Source: Symbiodinium natans
Taxonomy: Eukaryota; Sar; Dinophyceae; Suessiales; Symbiodiniaceae
Reading direction: 5' to 3'
Assembly (NCBI GenBank): GCA_905221605.1
Contig: CAJNDS010002275.1
Span: 219,001-283,000, forward strand
Length of the DNA stretch: 64,000 bases
The position numbers and the translations under genes were made by a program. Position 1 is the stretch's first letter, and each line of letters opens with the position of its first letter. The notes beneath the pieces are model-generated. The model saw nothing but the letters and a program-made list of their open reading frames with translations. It searched no databases and was not told the DNA's origin. This document shows positions 10,783 to 21,345 of this stretch, one piece after another.

Positions 10783-12270
10783 GTGTAAGGAAAGACAAAT
10801 GACTCTCGCGTCGTAGTCTGCTCATGAGGAATGCAGACACGCAAGTCACAGTGGTCTCGATGGAGCCTGCCGTGCAGGTATTGCTCGGCAGTCCACGCGG
10901 AGTCGGACATGAGGAGGTAACTGATCGGCTGCAACTCTTGCGCGACATAGAAGTAGCTGCCGAGCTTCGACATGCGGTTACGACGTAGCCAGCAGTTCCC
11001 CGCCTTTATGCCGTGGCGGCCAAGAGCCACGACATATATCAGGGCTAAGTTAGCAGGGCCAAGCCTGTCATGAAGAAACCAGGACAGCATTTTTTGTACA
11101 TTAATTTCAGATTGTTTTCTGTATAGGATTAGAGCAATATTTTTTTCTCAAAGAAGGGTCATTTGGCGTCCGTTTTCAAGACTTTTCTTTCATGCAGTTT
11201 TATGTTGCAGGAGCACGCCTGTCATCTTGATCGAGAAACAAAGTGCTGCCGCTCTTCCGTTTTGTGTTACACTCTCACCATTTGCTAGAAGCTCGCCACG
11301 ATGGAGTAAAAAGTCCGTCTCGCGATATGTGATGGTGCTCATGATCGTCTCTCGCTGTTCACACGAATCTGAAAGGAAGACGCGGGTGGGCTCGATGGAG
11401 AACTTGTCCAGAAACGCTCTCAAGGCAGTGGACCTCTCTGACTTCAAGATTGTGTCAATGCTCTGATGGTGTGAGTGCTGTCTCCTGTCTCGAGTGTTGT
11501 GACCGGCAGTGGCTAGCTGTGCTCACGAGGATCTGATGTCATGCCGCCATCTTCCAGGCCGTGACACATTGTTATTTCCAAGCAACTCCCCGAAAACACT
11601 TTGTGAATGCTGGCGAAGACATCAATTTTTCGTAGATTGCGCTGCTGCAACGAATCAAGACTCTGCAGCCGATGCGTCTTGAGACAAGTCTATGAGTCTA
11701 TGATCAAAGACAGCCTGGACAACATGTAGAGCAAAGTGAGCAGTGGCGCGCGCGTGTGTCTCTGTGTGTGTGTCTGTGTTGTTTGTTTGTGTGCGGTCTT
11801 AGCAGGATGCCGCAAAAATGTCCGTTCTCACAGAGCGGATGTCGACACTCTGCCTGGTAATTACCGCAGGAGTGTCGGTGTACTGGAGATGGATGCCACA
11901 TTCGAGAGATTGGAACTGCCGACTTTGATGAGACCACGTGCACAGGCCTTTTGAGGACAAGCATTCTTGGAGATCATGCCAAAAAAATTAGCCTTGACAT
12001 GCCGGTCGCAGGTCAGTCTCCGTAAGATACCAGAGACCAAGATCTTGTGTCACAAGCTTGGCCAATGAGCGGTCATTGAAGACTCTTGTCAAACATCTAG
12101 TCGCAAGTAAGCAGAGAAAGAACCGATGAGGCCAAAGTGTGCAAGAGGAGGCTCTGATGCATCCATGTGCATGTTGCATGTTGAGTACTGTTGAAGTACG
12201 ACATGGCGAGGCGTACAGGTGCTGCCAGCGCACAGTCGCATAGGTCGTCAACAGTGACCGCTTAACTTGC
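10783..12270. other. no supported gene; GT-rich tract
   Basis: Open frames exist on both strands (for example - strand 11190-11447 and 11988-12251) but no motif or splice structure supports them. A GT-rich low-complexity tract lies at about 11746-11795. Confidence 0.4.
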
Positions 12271-12274
12271 GCAG

Positions 12275-13568
12275 CTTGAGGTGCCTACAGTGGAGCTCGA
12301 GGTCGCGCTGGAGCAGATGTCGCTTTTTAACCTGTCTGTCAAGCAATCTTGACCAACACGCAAATGTAATTTGTAAATGCTTGCGCGCGCTGCCGCGGCA
12401 GCCGGGCTGGGTGTAGGGGTCTCAAGGGAAAGGTGTTCGGTGTTTCCGGACTCTAGGAGGGTCCCAGGTCGGACGGTAGGGGGGCCATAGCCTGGAACTC
12501 GCGCGGCATCGGATCTTGGCTCCTCAAGGCGTCCCACAAAGTGTGGGAAGGGGGGGGTGGACCGCAAATCTCGGGGTGGGGGGAAGGGCCGGGAACGGGG
12601 GTATCTGAGCTTCATCAGAGGTATGTAAGCAAACTAGACAGTGTAGGAATCTGCCTCAGGCATGCACGGGTGATGTCGATGCTGAGCCAGGCACAAGACA
12701 TGTTGTTGATTTCCATCACAACGTAGCAGCATTTCAACGTTGGCCCACATTGCGACTGGAGATCACGACCATATTGCAGCAGACTGAGCAAGTGGCTGCA
12801 TCAGGTGCTGGCACTGAGGCAAGCCAGGCGGCATTTGCTTGCACGTGCGCTAAGATCGCCAGCGTCTTGGCTGTGGCTTTGGCTGCCAGGTGGAAGACTT
12901 GGAAGCATTGCTAGCAGAATGCCGCAGGCTCGATGTATGCGGGGCAAACAAGATCCGCGCCCTGCCGGGACCAACCCTGGGCAAACATCGTTGTTGGGAG
13001 ATGTCTCAAGACTAAAGTCTAAGACTCTTCCAAAGCAATAACAGTTCTCAACCGTGACATTGCCCCCCCAAGTTTTTCTTGCTATCTTGAGCTCCTCAGC
13101 ATTGAGTTGTCGGCATTTGCGAGCCTGTCAGGATGGGTGCTGGAATGGGCAGGTATTGAGCCGCACAGCTTTGTTCTTTGTACAAGCCTCAATCAACAGG
13201 GACAGATGTGCACTGCATGCGTGCCTAGAAACTCAGACTGTGACAAGCTGACAGTGACATAGGCGCCTTCACTTGCAACCTTCCGCCACGATACTAGTGT
13301 AGGACTTGAACAAGCAACCTTTCACACCGCGTCGAAGACGCTGATTTCAAGCTGCGACCCAGCTGACAGTGCCAGCAGGTGCCATGCAGGCTTCCATTCC
13401 AGCGTAAGAGGAGCTACAATCAGCTAGAAACATCCTACATGGGTGGTGAGCATTCCGCTACTGTTAGCTGGGCAGATAGATGAAGACGAAGACAGCATTG
13501 CCAAGTTTCGTGCTTTGCGACCCTCGCCAGCTCTTGCAAGAGAAAGAACTGCCAACATCATTGCTTGA
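12275..13568 (+). CDS. candidate exons and terminal exon of an unrecognised gene
   Basis: 12275-12346 (after GCAG) reads LEVPTVELEVALEQMSLFNL. About 12740-12840 reads LRLEITTILQQTEQVAASGA. 12890-about 13000 (after GCCAG) reads VEDLEALLAECRRLDVCGAN. 13476-13568 (after GGCAG) reads DEDEDSIAKFRALRPSPALA and ends in TGA at 13566-13568. Heptad-like Leu spacing in the first three suggests a coiled coil. Grouping is by proximity and strand only. No domain recognised. Confidence 0.45.
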
Positions 13569-13569
13569 G

Positions 13570-14760
13570 CGATTCAGCTTACAATGACAAACCCTCAAGC
13601 CCAAAATGGATATTTTCATCTTGTGACCAAAGCCTGAACTTCTGAAAAAAAACACCAAAAAGCCAACCACTAGGCGCCCTGAACTTTAAAGACGAACAGC
13701 TCTAACACTCAAAGCTCCCAAAGCCTACCGTACAATCCAAAGACCAAAAAGAACAGTGGTGTATTGTGCGGTGGTGAAAACGTAGGTTTTTGGCGGCTTT
13801 TTGATGCGTGTGAAGAAAAGGCCGCGCATCGTCACGCGATCCCTGTAAAGCCCTATAGCAGCCCTAGCAATGTCTGACTCAGCGCACGTTTTCTTTCGGT
13901 GTCCCCGGAGTCCCAGAGGGTCGAGGTCCAAAAGGGAATCGGCCCACCAGCAGCCACCCAAGGCCCCAGGCAGCCGAGAACTGCAAAAAGACCGGCAGTC
14001 CATTGCCGAGGTACCACAAAAAGGCACTGAACTGCTTAGGTGGAAGCCTTGTGGACCTGGTGAGTGCTCTTGGGAGCCTCAGGAAATCCCAGGAGGCACT
14101 GGCAAGCCGAAACGCAGAGGCACTCCACAACAAAACGGTCCGAGAGCGACCAAAGGTCACCCATGGTAGCACGTAATTTTTCGTGGCAGTGTAACCCTGC
14201 ACTTAGTCATCTCTTGTATGCACGACACGAACAGCGATGACGCAATTCGGTGAGCGGTCGGCGGACTGGTACAAAGAAATGGTGAGTGGGACATACAACA
14301 AGCGAATACCGCAGACCTGACCCTAAACCCTGATGCTAAAGATGCTGCATGAGATGTCCTGAGCCTCAAAAGGAGACGTTGGGACCCGAAAGAGGATCCC
14401 TGCTCCTGGAGATGTGGAGTCGGAGCCCGAAACCTAAGGTCCTACCTGGGCCTTAAGCCCTCATCCCAAAGCTTGGGACGTGCGAGGCGACCAAGGTTTG
14501 CTGTGAGCAGTCGCATGTGCTCATTGCTCGTTGTGGAGTTGAAACCGCAGTTCGCAAGCCCGAGTTATGATAGGCACACGCGGCAGGCGTATAGAGTATA
14601 ACCTAGTTTGAGCGTACCTGCCATGCCTAAGAGCAGGTTAGGCTAGTAACACAAAGTCTGACATGCATTTCATTGTTAACGGAGTGAGCGGATTATGGCG
14701 GTGCGATTGAATCACACTGATGTTGTCATGACCCCATGTCACACCGATCTTTCATTCTCA
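13570..14760. repeat. low-complexity CCCAAA/CCCTAAA-like region
   Basis: Imperfect AAAGCCC, CCAAAG and CCTAAA blocks dominate 13676-13760 and 14310-14480, with CCCTAAACCCTGATG near 14321. Long frames such as 13870-14169 are low-complexity translations of this DNA (Pro/Lys/Arg/Glu-rich) and are not called as genes. It resembles the telomere-like blocks at 27.6 and 33.2 kb. Confidence 0.5.
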
Positions 14761-14768
14761 TGAGATGA

Positions 14769-14854
14769 CAGCCAGTCATTTCCAAGATGGTTGCTTGCCA
14801 CAGATCTGCAGAGGCGCTGGCTCTGGCTGCATCTGCCAGCGATAAATCCTTGTG
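14769..14854 (+). CDS. weak candidate exon
   Basis: The frame PVISKMVACHRSAEALALAA after an AG acceptor, ending in TGA, has ordinary coding composition. The - strand frame over the same bases is also open, so the call is weak. Confidence 0.25.
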
Positions 14855-14859
14855 AGGCT

Positions 14860-16460
14860 CTAACTTTGTGATTTGGCTTTGTCAGGCCGTTGGAATCTGG
14901 AACGATGTCCGCTCGGATCCTGCACACAATTGTGCCGAGATGCTGAGTCGTGCAGGCGCCAATAAGTTATCTACTCGTATACAAAGCTGTGCATTCTGCT
15001 CTTCTGATGCGGGTTGTGCATCGTGAGGACATGTTGGTCTCAACTTGCATCTCAGCCTTGTGATTGAAGACGCCGTCTTGATGTCAGCCCAAGAAGTGGT
15101 GGGAGCCTCATAGCAGCGTGGTCCACGCTAGCAGTTCTTGAGCGTTGCATTGCAAGCGGGAAGAGTTGTGTTCAGAAGAGTCAACGTGTGTTCTGAGACT
15201 TGATTTTTCTGAACCAAGGCGTTGGCATGGGACCGCTGCGCCTTCCATGGAGTTGCATTCGCGCACACCTTTCTGTCCTCATGGTTCCTGGGCCTAGTTT
15301 GTCGAAATGTTGTCAACATTAATGGTGCTTGCATTGAAGGTCAGGCACTTGGTCTAAGAGTACAAGGTTTGGGCTCCGAGGATTTCTGCGGTGTTCATAG
15401 GCAACCTGCGTGCTTGCCAAGGTATCTACAGCTGACACAGATTGAGCAGACCAGTCGCTACAGCGACAGCCATTGGCCTAGCGCCTAGACAAAGCTTGTA
15501 AAGGTCAGTTATGCATTCGCAGAGTCTAGCACGAACATGATGAAACCAAATCAGTGACATCGGTCTTTATACTGCCCATAACGTGCGTTGCTTGTAGTAG
15601 TAGGCTTCTTGATCGTATGCGGCCTTCAGCAATATGTCGACAGAGTCGACCTCGCGTCCGCTATAAGCAGCGTTTGCTTCCACATGTTCATTTGGAGTTA
15701 TGAAGCTCCATTCAATCTCAGTGCTGTCATCACTCTGCTCTCAGCGCATCGCAAACTCATCCATCGTTTCTTGATAAATGTAGCACTGACAGGCAGCATG
15801 TGTGTATGCTGTGAGCTTTGCTGTTCATCTGACACAGGCTCGCGACGGCCAAGCGTCTTTAGTGTTTGAGTAGAGCAGTAGTATGGCCAGCGCGGCTCAG
15901 AGACCCCACCTTGAGGGCGGAAACCGATGATACATTGCACAACCTTGACAAGGACGGGGCGGCCGTCAGCACAAAACTTCGCATTTTTTGTAGCACCGAC
16001 ACCGAGGGAAAACATGAGGAGGGACACATGCAGAGGCCTCAGTCAAAGGCCTCAGTCAAATAGGTCACGAAAACAGTGCCTAGCGCAAGGGGCGGTCCTT
16101 TTGCCAGTTGGATGCTTGCGGATGATCTGTGCAGGAGGAGGAGGTGTGTGTGAGTGTGTGGGCCGTCAAAAGAATCTTAAAGAAGCGTCTGTGGCTGCAA
16201 GCAAGCTGGACAGGACATTGTCATTGACCATGTTTGTTGACCATCGTCGTTAGAGCCAAAGTACAAGTACTGGAAAATGAATGGTAATTAGAGCTTGATT
16301 CGTGGGACAACAGGATGTCATGGAGAAGAGCCCTGAAATTTCCTGACTTCGTGGCCTTCGCGGTGGTGTTTGTACCGAGAGTGAAACATCCAAAACCCAG
16401 ATCCCTGTGCATTCTTAAGCATGCTCAGCGTCAGAGTTCTTAAAAGGCAGATTCATGCCA
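14860..16460. other. no supported gene
   Basis: Frames over 80 codons occur on both strands (15588-15869 +, 15698-16027 -), without motifs or a convincing splice pattern. The - frame at 15698-16027 has protein-like composition and is the better of the two. No repeats beyond a GTGTGTGAGTGTGTG tract near 16144. Confidence 0.4.
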
Positions 16461-16593
16461 TGGACGTGTGACTTGCCCGCATTTGTCCACCCTGGAGGTT
16501 GCGAGTTGGCGCATGCATTCCAGATGCTTGCCTCGGCTACTTTGCCCCTCTGGCGCTGCCACGAATTCTAGAGCAAAGAATGGTCGAAGACCC

Positions 16594-16622
16594 AGACACC
16601 ATCAGACACCATCAGACACCAG
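16594..16622. repeat. short tandem repeat, CAGACACCAT unit
   Basis: The decamer CAGACACCAT is repeated in tandem about two and a half times. Confidence 0.9.
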
Positions 16623-16916
16623 ATCCGATTTTTTGAGCGGAGGTAGCAAACACTGGAAATCCTGCGTCTTTGCCTTCTGCAAGGCCATGCTCTTCAGACA
16701 GCTAGGCCCTTGGATGCTTGCTGATCCGTCCGTTTGCACGACAGCGCGCTGTTATCATGAGAGCAAAAGTCCTTTTGTGTCACACTTCGCATCACACTTC
16801 GTGACTCGCTTGTGCCACTGCTACGCTCTTGCCCAAGGTCCACGCAACAGTCAGGAAGCCGAGGCGCAAAAACGAGTTGAGCTCGGGCACGGTAGCACCA
16901 GAGCTGCTACTGGCAG

Positions 16917-17114
16917 GCTATTTGTCGCCAGCAAATTGCGGACGAGATGCGTGACCCAGCTTGTATTTCCGAGCGATGCAAATGGAAGTACCTCAGCCAG
17001 GACATCATGCTGCACACTATGAATTTTGCTGTCCTGCCTGCATGCTGCCAAAATGCTGGGCACGCCTTGTGAAGCCCTGAAGAAGCTGCAGATGGAGGGC
17101 CTGTTCGGTGCACA
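16917..17114 (+). CDS. candidate exons, unknown product
   Basis: After GGCAG, the frame reads QQIADEMRDPACISERCKWK and stays open to TGA at about 17070. An overlapping second frame at 17050-17114 reads KMLGTPCEALKKLQMEGLFG and ends at CACAG|GTGCTT. Both look coding, so a short intron may separate them. A further short open exon follows at 17187-17240. No family recognised. Confidence 0.4.
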
Positions 17115-17680
17115 GGTGCTTCGCGTTCCTTGAGTCTAAGATGTGATGATGCAAGTTTCGTTCTAGATTCTAGCTGTCTTAACAGGTGCGAAGCATTGCA
17201 TCAGACATCGACGCCGACCTCAGCCCCGAGGCGGGTTTCTGAATCTGAGCTTCCAGTGAAAAGAGTCAACTTCTACTAATTTTCTTGCGACCGTGAACGA
17301 TGCAAATCAGCATTCTGTGGGCGCCTTTCATTGTACCGCAAAACGTCGCAAACCAATCCCAGTAAGATTTTTTCCCAGCCCGCCAAAGCAAGCCAAAGCG
17401 AAAGTGGATTCTTCCGTTTCCGAGGACACGCGATCGTGCGATCAAACATGCAGATGGATGAAGCGCGCACGCGTGCGCGCGCCGCACTGTTTAACATCTC
17501 TTGCGGCAGCTTTGAAAGACCTGCAGCCACCAGGCAGATGCTTTGGCACTTCGTGATGACGTTGCTGCGCGCCATTACTTGACATGTCGCCAGATTGGGG
17601 GCCAATTCTTCGGGGCAGCAGCTTGGAAGCATTCCACTGCAGGGCATGTGTCACGTGTGTCAACCGGGTGACTGCAGCAG

Positions 17681-18218
17681 CCCTTGTTCGAGGCATTTGC
17701 AGCACGCGATGGCGAGCCTCGTCTGATGGATGCCTTCCTAGCCCTTCGAACCTTAACGGAAGGTTAGACCGGAACTGCACCTCCAAGCGGTACAATCCAG
17801 GACTTTGATCTGGGTGTTTGTGCTCCGGCAGCTTGCCCTGCCAGTGTGACGATCTCAGCGCTCGCATGGAACCGCGAGATCACGAAATCATGAAACCATG
17901 AAGAGTTCCAGGAGTTTCAACATGCAAACCTTAAGCTGCATCCTGCACATGTCCAGAGAGAGGGCTGCTGGGGTCCACGCCAAGGCCATCAGATGGTGGA
18001 CTGCACAGACCCTGGAACACTGGCGCCCAGGTAGCTGTGCATTCTCTGAGTTGAACAAGCTCATTGCGGACGTGCTAGGTGTTTCGGTTTCAGCGCAGAG
18101 CATCAACGTCACCGAATTGGCCCACATCTCTGAGGCAGGCGACTGGGATTCTGCGTTTAGCTCGTCATTCTGGATAATGAACCAAGTCCCAGGCAGGCTT
18201 TTAGTGCAGTCCTGGTAG
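17681..18218 (+). CDS. exons of a possible secreted or membrane protein
   Basis: Exon 17681-17762 (after GCAG, before GTTAGA) reads LFEAFAARDGEPRLMDAFLA and resembles a degenerate EF-hand or a helical exon. About 17801-17870 reads DFDLGVCAPAACPASVTISA; the paired-Cys pattern resembles the N-terminal region of NRF-6-type acyltransferases (typically G-x-C-x-P-x-x-C). 18031-18218 reads SELNKLIADVLGVSVSAQSI, then NVTELAHISEAGDWDSAF, to TAG. No acyltransferase core was found, so the family link is tentative, and the intron between the first two would be only 38 bases. Confidence 0.35.
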
Positions 18219-18779
18219 CAGTGAAGCTGCCGACATCTTAGTTTAAGATGGTTTCAATTTAACTCAGAGTGCGATTGACCGTCTGGTGCAGTGGCAAGGT
18301 GGGCCGAGTCCGATTCCCATTCTCGGCTTCTTAAGCACGTATTTCCTGTGGAAATTTGCATGTACGCCGAAGTTCAGTATGCCCGCCTGGCTGTACAAAA
18401 AGTAAGCTAGAGCGGAGACTTTAGCGGGAACAAGGTGCATCCCGTCCTTTCTGTCAAGGCCCGCAAGTACTCGTAGTTAGCCCATGAATGTCTGCAAGTC
18501 GCCAGACATTACTTGATGGTCGAAACAGCGCACGCCCAACACAAAGCAAACTTCGGCAGCAGCAGGCAGGATCGTTGCCGGAGCAGCCGCCAAATAGGAA
18601 GGCAAAGCCTATCCCTTACCTATCTGAACTTCCGACAGCGCCCCTATCGCCGGAATTGCCGAAGTCTAACCTTGCCAGTCAATGTCTGGAATCCGAGAAG
18701 TTTTCAGAATTCCTCAAGTTCGAATCACGGAGACAGATCTGGCCCATTGAACGAGACCTCGGTTTCAGAAAGAGTCTCC

Positions 18780-18995
18780 CTGGAGCGCCCACAACCCGAG
18801 AATCCGGCAGAGAGCCCTGCCGACTATCCTTGGATTGCCTACCCACGGAATGTCCTGCAAAGAGTCCTGCCGAGTATTCTTGGAGTGTCCACCTCAGAGA
18901 ATCCCGCAGCAGGTCCCGGCATATCCTTGGAGAGCCCACCCCAAGAGAATCCATGAGTCCCGCCGACTATCCTTGGAGTGCCCACGGACTGTGCC
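18780..18995. repeat. minisatellite, unit 46-50 bp, five copies
   Basis: The motif TTGGAGTGCCCACC recurs at about 18780, 18830, 18880, 18927 and 18973, each followed by a GAATCC...GAGTCCTGCCGACTAT block. Copies are diverged by several bases. One + frame (18488-19111) runs through it and gives repeated Ser/Pro/Arg peptides, but the frame is probably a by-product of the repeat. Confidence 0.85.
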
Positions 18996-19059
18996 TAATT
19001 TTTGAGGTCATTCTCGTTCGCAAAGACCAGAAAAGACAGACATTTGGAAAACAAGAAAC

Positions 19060-19145
19060 AATCCAAAGTAAGGAACATAGTAATGTAGAAAAGAAAGAAA
19101 GGACGAAATGAAGAAAGATAGAAAGGCACTGCGAGATAAAACTAG
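19060..19145. repeat. purine-rich GAAA tract
   Basis: AGAAAAGAAAGAAAGGACGAAATGAAGAAAG-like DNA; low complexity, no coding signal. Cited as separate short motifs only. Confidence 0.7.
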
Positions 19146-19411
19146 AAATGATTGGAAATGACGACCACTTACTGTAAACGGAGAACGAGTTCAAATCAAA
19201 TCCTCATGAAGTAAGTACTACTGCGAACATTTTTTATCCTGCGTCACGATTAGCACTAAACCGACGCGGTTGGGCACCAATACTCGACTCTTTGCAGGCT
19301 TCATTGGGTGAGCACTCCAGGGATTTTCGGCGGGACTCAAAACTTCGCTTCATTTTGATGGAGTGGTGCATCAGCTTCATGACAACATTCCTCGAGTCTG
19401 AACGTGCGCAG

Positions 19412-19468
19412 GTTGATCTTCAGTGGATCATTGCTGGAGTCGGGCGCAGTGGTACCACATCCCTTGCT
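19412..19468 (+). CDS. sulfotransferase P-loop exon (first copy)
   Basis: A clean 57-base exon after GCGCAG, ending at a GC donor (GCT|GCCCGC), reads WIIAGVGRSGTTSLA. This is the 5'-phosphosulfate-binding loop of PAPS-dependent sulfotransferases (G-x-x-x-S-G-T-T-S-L). No 3'-phosphate-binding exon was found in the next 2 kb, so this is either a gene with long introns, a truncated copy, or a related P-loop enzyme. It is unrelated in detail to the second copy at 31.7 kb (FEKCGTSSL). Confidence 0.65.
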
Positions 19469-19469
19469 G

Positions 19470-20255
19470 CCCGCGGCTTGTTCGGCTGTAATGTGGTAAG
19501 ATGTGATGAAGTCAGAGCCCTCGCCTTTGCTGTTGTTTCCGAAGGCGTGGTTAAGGCCATTGCCTCGGGATATCGTACTGATTTTCTGAGTTCCCGTTTT
19601 TGAAGCTAGACTGGCAAGCCGAATGAGGACACATCCTCAACTTGAGCTGCTGACAGATCCTGCCGATACCTGCTTAGAAGGAGGTGCATGACTCAGTTTC
19701 ACTCTCGAACACTGCGTGATCTGTTTGTTTCAGCATTGCTTTCAAAACAAGCAGGTTCAAGGGGGCAGTTAAACGATTTCGCATGAGCTGTTTCTAGTGA
19801 TTCTAGTGACTCATTCGGCCAAGAAGTGAAGACGGCGTCTTTGCACAGTGGCTCCCAGGTCTCGGATACCTTTTCCGTCGCTCATACATGCATCACCTGG
19901 TGCCACGCACATCGCCAGGAGCTCGGAAATCAGCTGAAGTATGCAAACCTAAACGAAATTCAGCAAGCTCGACAGGCGGCATGTCGATGCATCAATCTGT
20001 TTGCAAACAAGCATCTCTAGTTTCCGTGTGGCTTCGCCTCTCAAAGCTTGAACAGGAAAACAGGACGTGCTGCAGCGGCTCTATATGTAACATGCATATT
20101 ATAATGTGGTATCCCCTCCCCGGTTCTCCACGCTTTTTTGGCTGATTTCTGCCTATTGTTGTTGTTTGCTGGTCCTGCCATCCCCAGCGTTTTGCTTTAT
20201 ATGAGCTGTATATTATCAGTATGTTCTCGTCTTATCCGTTTGTTTTCTGATACAT
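19470..20255. other. no further supported exon after the P-loop
   Basis: The frame 19826-20020 (QELGNQLKYANLNEIQQARQ) is coding-like but has no recognised domain. Otherwise I see nothing. Confidence 0.4.
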
Positions 20256-20490
20256 GGACCGGCACAAACCGGGACAAATCGGTACAAATCGGTACCGGTA
20301 CAAGTTGTACAGGCTCGCGTTTCAACGATCCAAGATGCCAGATTGCGGGGAGGTCTTCCGGACGAATCTTGGAAACACGGGCTCGGCTCATGTTTCCAAG
20401 ATTTCCCTCCGCTGCAATCTTGGACCTTGGGTCTTGGGAACATTGGCCGGTACTGCTTGCACTGGTTTGCACCGGTTTTTACCGGAGGCC
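20256..20490. mobile_element. foldback (inverted-repeat) element
   Basis: The two halves are reverse complements around about 20384. The core is a perfect 13-base pair, AATCTTGGAAACA (20365-20377) and TGTTTCCAAGATT (20391-20403), with a 13-base spacer. Outer arms pair imperfectly: left CCGGCACAAACCGGGACAAA against right TTTGCACCGGTTTTTACCGG, and CCAAGATGCCAGATTGCGGG against the complement of CCGCTGCAATCTTGG. Total about 235 bases. It has no coding capacity, so MITE-like or introner-like is an inference from structure. Confidence 0.75.
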
Positions 20491-20574
20491 CTCCAAGTAT
20501 GTCAAACAAAGCATCTGAAAGATTTGCATTTGTTAACTTTGGGTGGGGAGCTCCCAAAGATTCCCGACCTTTCA

Positions 20575-20747
20575 AGTAGCATTTAAGAATTAGACGTAGC
20601 CTCCAAATTATAATATGGGTCAACCCCACTCAAATGTTTAGATTTTCGATTCGGGGGAACCAATATCTACATATTGATCAGTAAGGATGTGATAACAACC
20701 GAGCGTTCACGTAGTATTTAAGAATAAACGGTTTCCTCCAAGTATAC
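20575..20747. repeat. pair of diverged 37-bp direct repeats
   Basis: 20575-20612 and 20709-20747 share GTAGYATTTAAGAAT...CCTCCAA with about 130 bases between starts. They lie just right of the foldback element and may be part of the same mobile unit. Confidence 0.6.
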
Positions 20748-20749
20748 CG

Positions 20750-21250
20750 CTTGCCGCACTTGCCTGTTCGGTCAGTGCTGCTCTCCAGAGTGAATTCTCG
20801 AGCAACTGCACTAGCTTTCGTTCCCGTCGTCTTCCACAAGTGTGGTGTTTCGGCATGGTTTGCGAACTCATTCATAGCTTCTGTACTTGTGCCCTGCCCT
20901 GCCGCCCTACGTAAGGCAAGAGGTCTAGTCCATGTGAGGCATACCTTTTCATTTTTGTCCGATGTGCTATGCAGATATTTCTGCAGCGCAGAACCATGCA
21001 GATAATCTGCAAGAGATCCTTGTTAGATGTTTCTGGGAGTTTAGGAAGAGTTGTGGCATCATCAAGGGATTGGGACAATAAAACATGTCGAGACGCCAGT
21101 TGCTTGATGCACTGAGCATCAAGTCTGAAAGCAGAGGTATCTGCGTCAGTGGGCTTAACCCAAACTTCTGCGGGTTCAATCGAAGTTGCAACTCCACTTA
21201 TACAACGGCCGCATCTTGCAAGAGAAGCTGTTCACGACCATCACGTGAGA
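20750..21250. other. open frames on both strands, none supported
   Basis: The + frame 20751-21005 and the - frames 20872-21197 are open. I recognise no domain and cannot choose between them. Confidence 0.3.
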
Positions 21251-21256
21251 CATTCG

Positions 21257-21345
21257 CTCTTTCTCCCTCTCTCTCTCTTTGTCTCGCTTGCTCGCGCTTT
21301 CTCTCTCTCTCTCTCTCCCCCCTCTCTCTCCCTCTCTCTTGCTCA
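21257..21345. repeat. CT-rich microsatellite ending at a splice acceptor
   Basis: About 90 bases of almost pure CT run up to CTTGCTCAG, immediately before the exon at 21346. It would act as a polypyrimidine tract. Confidence 0.9.

Noticed and set aside
10608-11090. 160-codon minus-strand frame
   Set aside because: It overlaps the spliced plus-strand exon 10660-10782 and has no motif; probably a shadow.
18269-18312. tRNA-like text: TGGTGCAGTGGC (A-box-like) and GAGTCCGATTCCC (B-box-like) with a 6-bp hairpin
   Set aside because: The two boxes are only about 12 bases apart, far too close for a tRNA, and no cloverleaf or acceptor stem can be drawn.
20256-20586. open frames on both strands over the foldback element
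   Set aside because: Overlapping frames on both strands are what a palindrome would produce; no independent coding signal.
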